A DNA stretch of 64,000 nt. It comes from Paragordius varius. Its lineage: Eukaryota > Nematomorpha. Within the stretch, counting starts at the first letter, position 1. Every line of letters starts with the position of its first letter. Made by a program: the position numbers and the translations under genes. Below the pieces are notes generated by a model that saw only the letters and a program-made list of their open reading frames with translations, was not told the origin of the DNA and did no database searches. Location of the stretch: NCBI GenBank assembly GCA_964247055.1, contig OZ176058.1, positions 3,534,001 to 3,598,000 on the forward strand, given 5' to 3'. This document shows positions 46,578 to 58,950 of the stretch, one piece after another.

Positions 46578-48788
46578 TAATGCACATTTTAATGTTGACC
46601 TAATTCGCAACACAGCGGTGGATATGGGTAAAAACAGCAAATGGTTAAATTAACCAATATTTCCCTATCTAACATGATTATATTTTTTTTGATGAATAAC
46701 AAAATATTTTATATCTTACGCTACAATATAACCAATCAGCCAACAATAATATAAATCACCAATATAATTGTGACACTGTATTATATATATAAATATATAT
46801 TAGTTCGCTATGATTCAAATTCAATGATAAATAATGCTCAAATCCTTTTTTGGACGTCATTTATTGGGAAATATATAAATAAATTAAATAACAGTAAAAA
46901 TCTTTCACCTATGATTAATTTAGTCAAATAGTTTCCTTAGCTAATTATATTTGATTTAAGGAGCCATGCCTAACAATTTCGGTTATCAAGGGAGTTTTAG
47001 TTTATCTTTTAATTTAATTATAACATTCGACAAAGAATATCCGTAGTAATGGAAATTTGCTGAAATTAAATAATTGCAATATATGTTTGAATAATATTAT
47101 TCTAACAAATACATTAAAATTAACAAATACATTAAAATTATAGGGACAAAATTTAAAAATATAAAGACATTTTTTTTCAAAAGACAATCATATCAATCCT
47201 ATTGAAATCATTTAAAACAATCTTAAAATATGTAGTTGATGTGTTACCAAAATACATCTCCATTCTATACTTTGTTGTTTAAAACGGGGAGTTATATTTA
47301 AAAATCAAGACTCAAAAAGTATGGTTGTGTATTAAAAATATTTGTATTTCCTATAATTTTAATTTTACTGTATTTACTTGTTATTCTATTTTATTAAAGG
47401 AACTAAGGATTCTATCTACATATTTTTATTTTGTAAATATAAGCAAAATTAGCTAAAATTTTTGGTATTATTACATATTATGAATAAACACTAGTTATAT
47501 TATAGAGAACTCCCATCCATACATAAGCATTTCGCAATATAATCAAGCGAAAATACCTGGAACAACGTGGATGTTTTCTAACAATTTTGATGTTGTTTTT
47601 TTATAATTGATACATTAAAAAAGGCAGTATAAGTGAGAGCAAAACTGATGGAAAAATTATTGCTGATACCAGCTAATTTATTTACACAATGAAGGCAATG
47701 AAAATTATATCTAAACGATACTGAAATATATGTATATAAATATTTTGAAGGGGGGAGCTTTTTATTACTTATTTTATTATTAAAATTTTTTTGTGTTAAA
47801 TTATCACTTTTCAACAAAAATGGGTGGATCTTCATCTATTCCAGCTATGTTTGTGTTTTTGAATTCCCCTAGAGGTAATAATAGATATTTAGCTCAAAAA
47901 TATAGCGATATATATCATTTAAACGTCAAATTTATCCTCGAACAATTCGAATTTATCCTTAAATCAATTATGTGCTTTTTAACATTGAAAGCCTATATTT
48001 TTTATATTTTTTAAAAGTGTAATTTCGTTTAAAATTAACATATTACAAACACTATGCCATAAAGAACCCGAAAACACAATTTTTTCAAGGTGAATTTAAA
48101 TTGCTCAAGGGTGATTTAAATTGTATTGTTTAAGGGTAAATTCGAATTGTTAAAAGGTTAAGGTTAAAAAAGTATACCTACTTTTAATTCGTAACGAAAA
48201 ATTATTTTGACTAATTCTCCACCACTGATATATAAATTTTTTAATGTCATTTTTTTAAGATGGTAAACTTTATTACAAAACTGTTTTGAATTTTATTAGA
48301 TCCGATTTAAAACACTATAACTATAATATAGTAACGTATATGACTTATTTTCAGTTTTTTTACCGTACAAATCAAATATTGCTTTATATAAACAATAATT
48401 AAAATTTATTGCTTAAAGAAAATACCCAATCTACTAATAATTTAAACATCAGTTATTATAAAATTAAAATTTGTTATGTTTTCAAAATTAGCTTTTTATG
48501 TATATAAAGGCTACTTAATATATAAGATTATACTTTAGACCTCGTCCTTTTCTACTGAATTTTCTGAAAGTAAACATGATATCACCTTTTTTTGATTATA
48601 GCAGAAATAATTTACATGTCTGTTGTGCCACGTAGGAGATTTTTCATTTTTTATTACATAGTAAATTTAACATTGTATATACTTGTAAAATCTAACTAAT
48701 AGTAATGAAACATCTAATACATGGCTACTGACATGTATGTATATTATACCCTTAAAGCCATTAAAATACAGATATGGCCAATAATACT

Positions 48789-48831
<43 letters not shown>

Positions 48832-48834
48832 AAG

Positions 48835-49095
48835 ATACCGGAATGAAATTTATTGGCGGAGCAACGGTCAACATTTATTGGAAAAATTGGAATGATTGGA
48901 AAGAAGAGTCAAACTCAATACCAAAGTGTCAGATTCAACAATTTATTAAGGGCGACTGGGTAAACCTTGACCAAAGTTTTAATTGCACCTCATCAGGAAA
49001 CAAAACTGTTGATAAACTAACATATGTTTATAAACAAATGCACCTTCGAATTCATTTTATGGAAATGAACAAATCTTTGGTTATAGATACCAGAG
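48835..49095 (+). CDS. Host gene exon A (copy 2)
   Basis: Counterpart of 17643-17903, after a (TA)n tract and ACCAAG|AT, ending AGAG|GTTAGA. 261 bases, symmetric phase 1-1. Only one amino acid differs from copy 1 (Lys for Glu in VYKQM). At the start copy 2 reads GATACCGG where copy 1 reads GATACAGG, which rules out an acceptor at that CAG and favours the AAG|AT acceptor in both. Confidence 0.6.
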
Positions 49096-49386
49096 GTTAG
49101 AATGTCCTTTAGAGTAGAATTAGTATACGTTTCTAATAATTAATTATTACCAGAGAGCATATTCAGCAAAGATGATTCATTTATGACTTATAGTTATTTA
49201 TTAACTCTTTACAATTATTACCCAATATAAATTCTCTCCGCTGTAAGTGTTATCTAGAAATATTTTATTATACTTACTCACACTGTAAAATTAGTATCTG
49301 GAATCTAAAAACCTTTATTTTTTAATATAACTTATCACACATTTTAACTTTAAAGTAATTAATCATACGTAAATATACAGTATATA

Positions 49387-50876
49387 TCACCAGACGTCCC
49401 GCTTTAAAAATCGCTCATTTTGTAAGATGATGCCGCCATAACTAAACATTTTTTATGTTTCTGTGTTTCCATACATATGCTTTGTAATATCATGCTTGCC
49501 GCCATGTGCTAGGGTAAATTATCCCTCGCATATAAGACATTTAACAGATGATTCATTCTTCGTTTTTTTTGATAAAAGGAAAATCTTTCATTAATTCGTC
49601 GTTGAATTTACAACCTCTTTTTGTGCTCATATTCATAAACTACTATTAATTAGTATAATAAATATTATATTACCTTAATTTTCTGGAATAAACGTGTAAG
49701 GTACCGATTTGTAGTATCAATTTGTCTTTAAAGCTACCGATTTGTGGTATTAATTTGGCTTTTTGATATGTTAGCAAGTAATAAAACTAAAATATTAGCA
49801 TAAATATTATATTACCTTAATTTTCTGAAATAAACGTGTAAACTACCGATTTGTGGTATTAATTTGTCTTTTAATCTAGAGATTTGTGGTATTAACTTGG
49901 CCTTTTAATAATGATTACAGTCGTAGTAGGAAGCAAAGTGTATAATCATATGAATTTGAAAAAAATAAATATTTAATGATAAAAAATTTAAGCGGATAAA
50001 AAAAATTTATTTGTATTAAAAAAAATTTTTTTTATATAATCGTGAAAAAGCGGGACATTTTAAAAACGTAGCGGGACGCGGGACAAAGTGTGAAAAAGCG
50101 GGACGTCTGGTCACCTTATGTATGGAACATAATTTGTTTAAAAATGATTATTTTAACCATTTCTATCCTACGTATTTTTTTCCGTTGTCCATAATATAAG
50201 TTTTCATTCAATATATTTATTTAATAATGAGACTTCATAAAAAAGTCTCATTGTGCACCGTCTTGTTTTACAAATAATCGTTTCTGTTTGTATAAAACAT
50301 TTTTATATTCTGGCTATTCATTGAGCCTTGTTTTTCTGGATGCTTTATTATATTGCGATTAGGTAATGATATAAAATTATTTTCTAACCTTTTTTGACTT
50401 GGATTTTGACCTTTGTCCTGTGATAAAAAATGATTCTAGGAGATCATATTTTTATAAATATTTCAATGGCTGGCAAAAGAGCTAACCAACATTTCTACAA
50501 TATCCAAGCATTAACATCTATATTTTCCACATCCAGTGGTAATAAATCAGTAGCTGTTTGAATAGCGTGTATCTGCTAATGTTTTGATTAAGATTATTCG
50601 CTAAATTGTTAAAAATATTTTTGTACCGCTTCTTGCATCACCCAGCGCACTTTGTGATGATTTCGTCTTTATTATTTTTTTCCAGAATATTACAATCACT
50701 TTACCCTTTGTTCGTGCACATGTAAATTTATTTAATAAGGTACAAACAACCTGTAAGGTACAAATTTTTTTATATTTATAATGTATGTGTGGTAAAAATA
50801 AATAAATATTACAATAAAAATGACCCCCCCTCTCAGATTTGTCCCGCTTTTTCCTTCAAAAAATCTGGTCACCTTA
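49387..50876 (-). mobile_element. hAT element with three TIR ends (copy 2)
   Basis: Counterpart of 18195-19584 with a slightly damaged left end (TCACCAGACGTCCCG). It keeps an extra segment (about 50568-50661) whose minus strand reads like RSGTKNIFNNLANNLNQN, matching transposase residues coded near 63610-63660. So copy 1 lost it after the duplication. Right target flank AGTATATA is intact. Confidence 0.7.
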
Positions 50877-52113
50877 AGTATATAGTGAAATCATACGGCA
50901 ACATAAAATTATAAAAAATCATACTTTTTTGCAAGCCTTTAGTTTTCTTATATAATATTTATTTACTATTAAATATATAATTGCTTCAGCTATTTATCTT
51001 TTTTTCATACTTAGCCAATTTATACAATGATAAATAGAAAAACAAGATTTAAAAAGTAGGATCGTCTTTTAGAAATAAATATTTGTTTTTATATTTTTAC
51101 GTTTTGTCCGTATAATTTCAATCATAACTGTAATTTATAAGAATTATTATAATACATGGATTGCTCTAGTGTTTAACTACAATAAATTTTTATAACCAAC
51201 TGTTATGTAGTATCTAGTAATTATAATGTAATTTTAACATATCAATATTTGCATAGGAAATTTAGAGTTGAAATCATGAAAAGAATTATTTACACTTTAA
51301 TTGTATTATTTGCCAATAATTATCTTGTTGACTAAATAAAGCTGATCCAGTCAGACCTGTCAATATTATTTAAGCTTAAAATTGAATTGTGCGGAGAAAA
51401 TGGAATTATAAAGACAAATATTTTTTCTTAAAAAGCAACAACACACTCTTAAAACTTGTTTTTTTAATATAACCCTTCTTCTAAACTGCTCAGATATAAA
51501 ATATGGATGTAAATTGGTAACACAATCAATTAATATATTACGATATAATTTAACGTTTATGACCATTATTGCTTTTTTGGGTAGTTTTATACCCCAGAGT
51601 CATTTAAAATGAATATTTTAAAAAGTATTTTAATTTTTAGGTGCAATATGCAAAAAATATTTTGACATCTAAAATTGTAAAAAAATTTGTTCTTGAACCT
51701 TTTTTTATAGTCATGTTTTTATATAATTTTTTTAGTCCCTAATGCAACACACATAATGTTTATTATGGTTAAAAAAGTTATTAACTTAAAATTTCAGGCT
51801 ACATTTTATTAGCAAAAATATATTTTGATTTTTCATTTCAATCGTTTTTGGTAATGTCTTAATTTGAACTCTAGAACTCACAAAATTTTATAATATAAGC
51901 CTTTTAATCTAATGTGAAGAATGCTTGATAAATATTTAACTCCTTAACTCTATACCTTATTTAGATAAGCTCTATAAAACTACCCCAAAATAAACTAGGG
52001 CAATAAAGTGAACAGGTAAAGAAATATTTGTCTTTAAATTTTTACGTTTTGTCCGTATATAACAGTAAAAAGATTATTCAATCTATATATATATATATCT
52101 TAATTATGGAAAG

Positions 52114-52347
52114 GAATTAGCGCCTACAAAAATAGACAGAAACAATTAATAGTGTATTGGGATATCCCAGATTCGGACGATTTTGATTTCTTATTAACTG
52201 ACTCATGCGGTTCAAATCACGAATTAAAAAAATGTGAAAGTAGAAGTTGGGGACGCAAAATTTTTAATAACTTTGAATGTTCCAACAGACAATTAACACT
52301 TAAAACTGCCGAGGCAAATGATAATCAATATACATTTGAATATACTG
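52114..52347 (+). CDS. Host gene exon B, hypervariable domain (copy 2)
   Basis: Counterpart of 20860-21093, same length (234 bases), same splice motifs and phases. The translation keeps VYWDIP, SCGSNHELK, ESRSWGRKIF and LTLKTAEAN. It changes 13 residues: NSDYVKFSL becomes DSDDFDFLL, KDYES becomes KKCES, and FDWFNCSRRQ becomes FNNFECSNRQ, plus Ala to Ser before the first Cys and Asp to Asn near the end. Four codons differ at two bases and one at all three. Only three codons differ silently. A third Cys appears. The exon is intact, so the change is unlikely to be decay. Confidence 0.6.
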
Positions 52348-53236
52348 GTATACTATAATTTATTTCAATTAATTTTTATTTGAATTAATTAAAATTTATG
52401 AGTAAATCTTTAAGGTTATCTTACTAAAGTTATTGGGGAATTTCATGTTCCTTCCTTAAAATTTTAATTTATAAGATATGTGCTAGAGCAATCGAATTAT
52501 ATATAATATATTTATATATAAATGCAGTATAAGTATCAGACTAAATAACTATTAAAATTTTACAAGTTAAATAGATATTTTATGAAACAGTATTAGTATA
52601 AAGAAAGGAAATATAATAAAATAATGTTATAAGGCTTAGTTGTAGGCTATACATATTGCTTGGACCTGTCGGTTATATGCATCAATAGGAATGTAAATTA
52701 ATTTTTTTGTAATTAACACTCAATGTGTGGATAGTTTATATACCAGAAAGATTTGAATAACAAAAACATTTTTAATATCAGGCTATATACCTTTTTTAAT
52801 ATATTTCAAAAATATTAAATTGAAAATATTATTTAAATATTTTACTGCAAAACTTGATATTAAATTCATTTTAAATTTGAATCGTGTTTAGGCGTCCGAA
52901 ATTCGGTATCTGGAGGTAGGTCACATAATTGTAAAAATTTTTTACAGGAGAAATATGTTTAATAATAGAAATTAATTAAAATACTACAAGATTGAGCACT
53001 GGCATACAAAATTTTCCCAGTATAGCCGGACTAAAAAGTGAAAATGTCATAAGGTCTTATATCATTTTAAATACGGGAATATGGTAAAACACAAAATCAT
53101 TTATATAAAAAGAACCACTTTTGTGTTAGAGACGATATAAATTAGTAATACACTTTTGATATTGCATTTCTAATTAATCAAAGTATGTTAAGAAATTGAA
53201 TTTAATTTTTTTTAACAAATATTGTCATTTGTCCAG

Positions 53237-53304
53237 ATACAACTAGTGAAACGACCGAAACACCTCTAGAAATACCCAATCTGGACGATTTTTCCAGCAA
53301 ATAA
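53237..53304 (+). CDS. Host gene exon C, terminal exon (copy 2)
   Basis: Identical to 21975-22042, including acceptor CCAG|AT, the acidic Thr-rich tail and TAA at 53302-53304. Same phase as the exon B donor. Confidence 0.6.
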
Positions 53305-55420
53305 TTATGTCATACTTTTGGAGAATCATAATTGCAATTACATTACTTCATATATTTTTATCAAACGAACATTTGTTTTTCTTATTTAGCTGCTTATGCT
53401 TTATTTAAAATTTTTAATATTAGCATATTTTTTTGAATTTCATTTTAATATTAAATTTGTCATTTTTATTATGTTTGGCAACATATTTTTTGCGACGATT
53501 TTATATATAAATATATTAACCAAATCATTAAACATTCTGGGTGTTTTAATTAATTATTTAATATGATTTAATAAATTAGTATTCTGAGACATATTCTCCT
53601 ACGTTAAATGAAAAGCTTTTACAGGTCTTTTACTTTTGTCACGAATTCAGTATTTTGACAAAACGATTAAAAGGAACATTTGAATATATACGGAAAAAAA
53701 TATAAAGACAAAATCAGGAGTAGATATAGTTAGTTTACTTAGTTCTGCTGATTTTAAATTATATGGAGATGGCGTTTTCCGCATAGAATTTCTGACACTC
53801 TAATATACAGACACTTTGTTTTCAGGAAAACCATAATCATTTAAACGTTGATTTTTTCCACATATACTAATATTACGAGTCTACTTGATTTATCTGAGTA
53901 TAGAATTCACATCCTTTCTATTTTCTATTTCCCAAAAAGATGAGTTGTATTTGAATAGATTAAATTTTCAATTTATACGTTTTATCCGTATAATTTCAAT
54001 TTTACTGTAAAATCCGTAAATACCGATAATTTTCTAGTAATTTCTAACTTCAAAGATTACCATAATAAATTATTTATATTATTAATAAAAATATACATTT
54101 TGACTGTTGCATAAGCGAAATAATAAAATTGATGCAAAAGATGGATGACTCCAAAAAAAGATGAAGTTTATTTTACATTTTTTCTAAAAAAATTTACATC
54201 ATGCGCCTAAAAGGCTAAAATAGCATATGTTTATATATGGCATAATGATGAAAATATTTTTTTAGATATTAAAATTTATTGTCTATGGGGTATAAAACCA
54301 CGCCTTAAAAAGATCATGACTTGTTAACAGAGTGAAATCGTTGCAACAAACCCAATTTATCACAGTTAATTTAGACTGACAAATTGGATAAAAAGCATAA
54401 AGATAAATATTATTTAAAAAAGCCCATACTTTTTGAAACTTTATATTTTAATATAACTAATCTTTTAGAGTCGCAAAATGGTGAATAGAGATTTAAATGT
54501 TAACATTTAAAATGTTTGTCTTAAATTTTTTCCATTTGTCGTAATATTTTTATTTTCTGGGTACCCACAAATAAACTGGATACAAAAAAATACAGTGGCT
54601 CCTTTTTTCACAAGAGCTTAATTATAGTAAAAATAAAATTCATACGGAAACATCAAAACTAAAAGACGACCATGTTTTTCAAAACTTGATTATATCCTCA
54701 TGAAATATTTTAAAATTTTTAATGATATACAATGCTGTATACTTTTATTTGGTAATAAGATTTAAAAATTTGTTCAAATTGTAAAAAATATTTGTTGAAA
54801 AATGGAAAAAAACAAGAGCTAGATGAGAGTAAGGAAAATTATGATATTTATTAAAAAAATTTTAGACAAGTGTGGGGGAAGGGCGACGAAAATCTTAGAT
54901 AGTAAAATAATAAAAATAGACTAATAACCAACTCATTATGGAAAATATATATAAAAGTTAAATTAGGATTTATCAGAATTTATAATAATTATTTTTTACC
55001 AAATTTTACTATATTTAATAATTCAATAAAATGATAGTCTTTTCATAATATGATAAGAAACTATTTAACACTTGAAGACAACACCTTTATTTCAATTCTT
55101 CGATTTAAATTGGGGGCGTTATATACCGCAGGCCTGTTTTAAATTCAATCGAAAAATAATATGGAATGAATTGAAACCATGGCAAAATGTGCATTTGATG
55201 AAATATAAAAAGTATTGAGAATATTTGTTATTGCTCATTTTAAAATAAAACTCAATGTTAGAAATTTATTCAACATGACATAAGTGCATTAGCTAATAAA
55301 AATAATACATAACAAATTACTTTTTTGACTTTAATTTTGGCTAAAAAATTAAATAAACACGATATATTGTAAAAATAATGTAAAATAAAAATGGCTAATT
55401 TAATATGGAATTTATTTCAC

Positions 55421-56665
55421 TGTGTGCAAAAAAGAGGGTCATTTTGATTTAACGAAAAAAATTTTTTTTATAAGATAGCATATGACCAGTGAATTCATTT
55501 GCCGCAAAAAATATTATTTGTTGACAACTTAGTTTTTGAAATATTGAGAGAAAATCAAAATCGGGCAAACGGTGAAAATTAAGGATAATTAAGGATAATT
55601 CAAAATATAATAAAATTTGAGATATTATGGTTTATTATCATTTTAGAAGATATTTTAATATATAAATAGCATAAAATATTATAGTTAGGTCTATAATATT
55701 TAAGCTCAAAAGATGGCGTTTTTCTTTTAACACACTCACAAGACAAATTTTTTTATTAAACTATTTTAGTATAATTTTTTTAATTAATTACCAGCTAAAC
55801 TCACTTTTAAAATCTTAACATCCATATTTTATTCAGTAAAAAAAACTTATATATCAAAATAAAACCAAAAAATATTGTTTTTATTTTTACATTATTTTCT
55901 GGTTTGTGAGTGTATAAAATATTTGTACTGTTCTATTTTGGAATCTAACATAGGTGCGAATTATAAAGTATATATTTTAGGCATAATAGGATTTAAAAGT
56001 AGTGGAAAATCTACCAAATATCCGTACAAATCCCAATACAAATATTAATTTGTCAAAAACAGACTTGTTACAGGGATATGTAAGGATAGTTGGATAATAT
56101 TCCACTACTTTTGAATCATATTTTGCATAAATTATATCTTAATATTCCCACTCATGTAAGAATCCAAAATAAAACAGTATAAATTTTGTATACACTCATG
56201 AACACGATGACAAAAAAATGCAAAAATAAAAAACAATATTTTTGGTTTTATTTTGATATATAAAGTATCTACTAAATAAAATATAAATGTTAAGATTTTA
56301 ATAGTGAGTTTAGGTAGTAAATAATTAAAAAATATGTTTTAATATAGTTTCATTAAATTTATGTTTTTTAAGTGTTATAAAAGAAAACCACCATCTTTGG
56401 AGTTGAAATTTTATAGGAACCCTAACTATATTATTTGGCTATATATTGAAAATATCTCCTAAAATGTTAATAAACCATAATATTTCAAATTTTATCATTA
56501 TTATTTGAATTCTCCTTAATAATCCTTAATTTCATTTTTTGCCCGAATTCGATTTTCTTTTAATATTTCAAAAACTAGGTTGTCAACAAATAAAAATTTT
56601 TGCGGCAAATGAATACGCTGGTCATAGCTATCTCATAAAAAAAAATTTTTTGAACACAGCGTTTT
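55421..56665. mobile_element. 1.24-kb foldback element
   Basis: The whole element is a long imperfect palindrome with arms of about 600 bases and a centre near 56045. The ends are CACTGTGTGCAAAAAA and TTTTTTGAACACAGCG. Paired blocks include CAAATGAATACGCTGG / ATGACCAGTGAATTCATTTG and ACCTATGTTAGATTCC-like centre pieces. No transposase frame. Copy 1 has the empty site at about 28960, so it inserted in copy 2 only. A Tc1- or foldback-type MITE is likely. Confidence 0.75.
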
Positions 56666-57445
56666 TCAAAACAAAATTTTATTTAAACATTTCGACTTAT
56701 ATAAATTTTATTAGAATAGAAGCATAAATTTAAATTGAGACCGTTTTTTTTGGTTTTTAAAAAATAAAGCTAAGGTTGGAAAATGAAAGGGGAAATTAAC
56801 AAAGATTTGGTTTTTCTTTCATCGTATAATCGTTTGAGTTTTAATATTCCCAGTATTTAAATACTCTGTTTTATTTAAATAAAATTTTTATCGTGAATAA
56901 ATTATTAAATTGTGGTTGTTGAAAAATTTACAAAATTGTTTTTGTACCAAAATATAACATTTTTAAATGCTATATTAACACTTTTAGTCGTATACGCATT
57001 CAGTTTTATGTAATTTTATTTTATTTTAATATAAATTAATAATATTCATTCCACCTATGTTTTCCATTATATATATGAATTATATGAATGGATTTCCATA
57101 TTTGACCTTTTATATTTGAAGATATTATTCATTGTGATTCATTTTTGGACATATTTTTTTGAAAAAATAATTTATATTTATTTTTGTATCTATATATAAA
57201 CATTAATTTTTGTTTTGAGCATTTATATGTTTCATATTTTAAATTTTATCACTATCAATTATTTTCTATAAAAAAATAGCAATAAAGATTTGATAAAATA
57301 ATTATAATGGATTCAGTTAAAAACTAATATTTTATTGTTTTACATTTCCCATTAAAAAAATTTCTATAATTTTTAAAAAAACTACTGCTTTGCGAATTGG
57401 CCTACTTGGCCTACTATTGAAATAAGCAACCAAAATGCATACTGT

Positions 57446-57895
57446 ATAAACAGTATGCATTTTAATGTATGTTCAGTAATTTTAATGCCAGTCCAATAAC
57501 ATAAATGTATCCAATGCGTAAAATACTGACCCACGAAATTATTTCGTAGTACACATATGAAAGAGGATTGACGTGAGAATTAACATAGGCTTTAATTTTA
57601 TGGATATTTTGTAATGTTATGAGAATAATATAGCAATTTATGTTAACATTTGTACTATTGTTGTTACGTATTTAGATGAGGAATTTTGTGGGTTTTTATC
57701 TTTGATAAATTAATAAATAGTAAAATACGTAGTTTAAGATTTTTTATGTTAATTATTCCTAAATTTAATAATATATATTCAACATGCTAAATACCTGTAT
57801 TAATTAATATTGGTATTATAATTTTATATAGTTGTTATTACTAATTAAAAAAACACAGGTAAATATATATATGTGAAAATTTAAGTAGATTTTAG
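57446..57895. other. AT-rich stretch after copy 2, nothing recognised
   Basis: It begins with an inverted AATGCATACTGTATA / AACAGTATGCATT at the duplication edge (57435-57465). No open frame or repeat otherwise. Confidence 0.4.
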
Positions 57896-57899
57896 ATTT

Positions 57900-58720
57900 T
57901 TGTCTTTTATGTTTCGCATTGTTAATTATTAATAATTTTTAAGTATTTCAGACATTTTAATCAGGTGGTTTTTAAATTTAATCAAATTTATTTTTTTTTG
58001 TTTTTTTATGTAACATTGTTAATTGTAATTAATTACTACATATTTCGGACATTTTAATAAATACAGGTAAAAATTGCGGTTTTTAACAAATTTAGTAAAA
58101 ATTTAGTTTTTTTGTTTTTTAGGTTTTGCATTGTTAATTGTAATTAATTACTACATATTTTGGACATTATAATAAATACAGGTAAAAATTGCGGTTTTTA
58201 ACAAATTTAGTAATTTTTTTTTTTTATTTTTTAGGTTTTGCATTGTTAATTGTAATTAACTACTACACATTTTGGACATTATAATAAATACAGGTAAAAA
58301 TTGCGGTTTTTAGCAAATTTAGTAAAAATTTATTTTTTTTATTTTTTTAGGTTTTGCATTGTTAAATGTAATTAATTACTACATATTTTGGACATTTTAA
58401 TAATTACAGTTAAAAATTGCGGTTTTTAATAAATTTAGTAAAAATTTAACATTTTTGTATTTTGTATCATTGTTATTTGTTATTAATTAATAAATATTTT
58501 ATAAATTTTAATAAATCGGTTTTTAATAAATGAGTAAAATTTTTAATTTTTTGTTCAACGTTGCTAATTTATTAATTACTATATATTTTTGATACATTGA
58601 TATATACAGGTAAAAATTTCTGTGATTTGCAGTTCTTTAAATTTTTAAGAAAATGATTTTTTTGTTTTACATTGATAACCAATATAATAAATATAGTTAA
58701 CATATCTGAGCATACAGGTA
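57900..58720. repeat. Tandem array, unit about 112-116 bases
   Basis: Six to seven units with the consensus pieces TTTGCATTGTTAATTGTAAT, TAATTACTACATATTTTGGA, CATTATAATAAATACAGG, and TAAAAATTGCGGTTTTTAAC. The TTACTACAT block starts at 58032, 58147, 58259, 58375 and (diverged) 58486 and 58575, giving spacings of 115, 112, 116, 111 and 89. Central units are nearly identical and edges decay. The GCGGTTTTTAA core is the reverse complement of the motif repeated at 1-1560. Confidence 0.85.
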
Positions 58721-58724
58721 AAAA

Positions 58725-58950
58725 TAGATGTTACGCTTTTAGGTTTGACATTTTTTCAAATCCAACTATGTATATTTTAACAAACACCTTATGTCACCAA
58801 AAATTGAAAATAAGATCAAGATATATAAAACATCTTTTAAAGTATCTGAATATTGCCAAATATAAATAAATTTATTTAAAATATAAATGTGTAATTATAC
58901 AAAATATTCATAATATTATGATTGAAACTAGCTTCTTCTTATTGATATTA
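58725..58950. other. AT-rich stretch, nothing recognised
   Basis: A 65-codon open frame (58672-58869) overlaps the last array unit and is low-complexity. I do not support it as a gene. Confidence 0.35.

Larger units (their letters stand above)
33214..57445 (+). repeat. Large direct duplication, copy 2
   Basis: Partner of 1202-30115. It starts within an AT-rich A-run (AAAAACAGCAAAATTCTTC) that matches 1202 onward and loses similarity after AATGCATACTGTATA at about 57445. It lacks the copy-1 insertions at 11953, 16988 and 22.8-27.8 kb. It has its own foldback element at 55421-56665 and its own 300-base segments near 40430-40735 and 48300-48600. Structures at 35384-36019 (hairpins and split gene candidate), 37093-37227 and 37784-38542 repeat those described for copy 1. 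Confidence 0.9.

Noticed and set aside
47820-47876. Possible first exon of the duplicated gene in copy 2 (MGGSSSIPAMFVFLNSPR, donor AGAG|GTAATA, phase 1)
   Set aside because: The phase fits exon A, but copy 1 (near 16473-16512) has a different sequence whose only ATG-started frame stops early. Without transcripts it is not supportable.
48617-48700. Signal-peptide-like frame in copy 2 (MSVVPRRRFFIFYYIVNLTL)
   Set aside because: Copy 1 lacks two bases in the same place, which gives a stop after four codons. No clear donor. Probably chance.
57900-58720. CRISPR-like repeat-spacer array
   Set aside because: Units are about 115 bases and similar throughout, with no short identical repeats separated by unique spacers. 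It is a eukaryotic tandem array.
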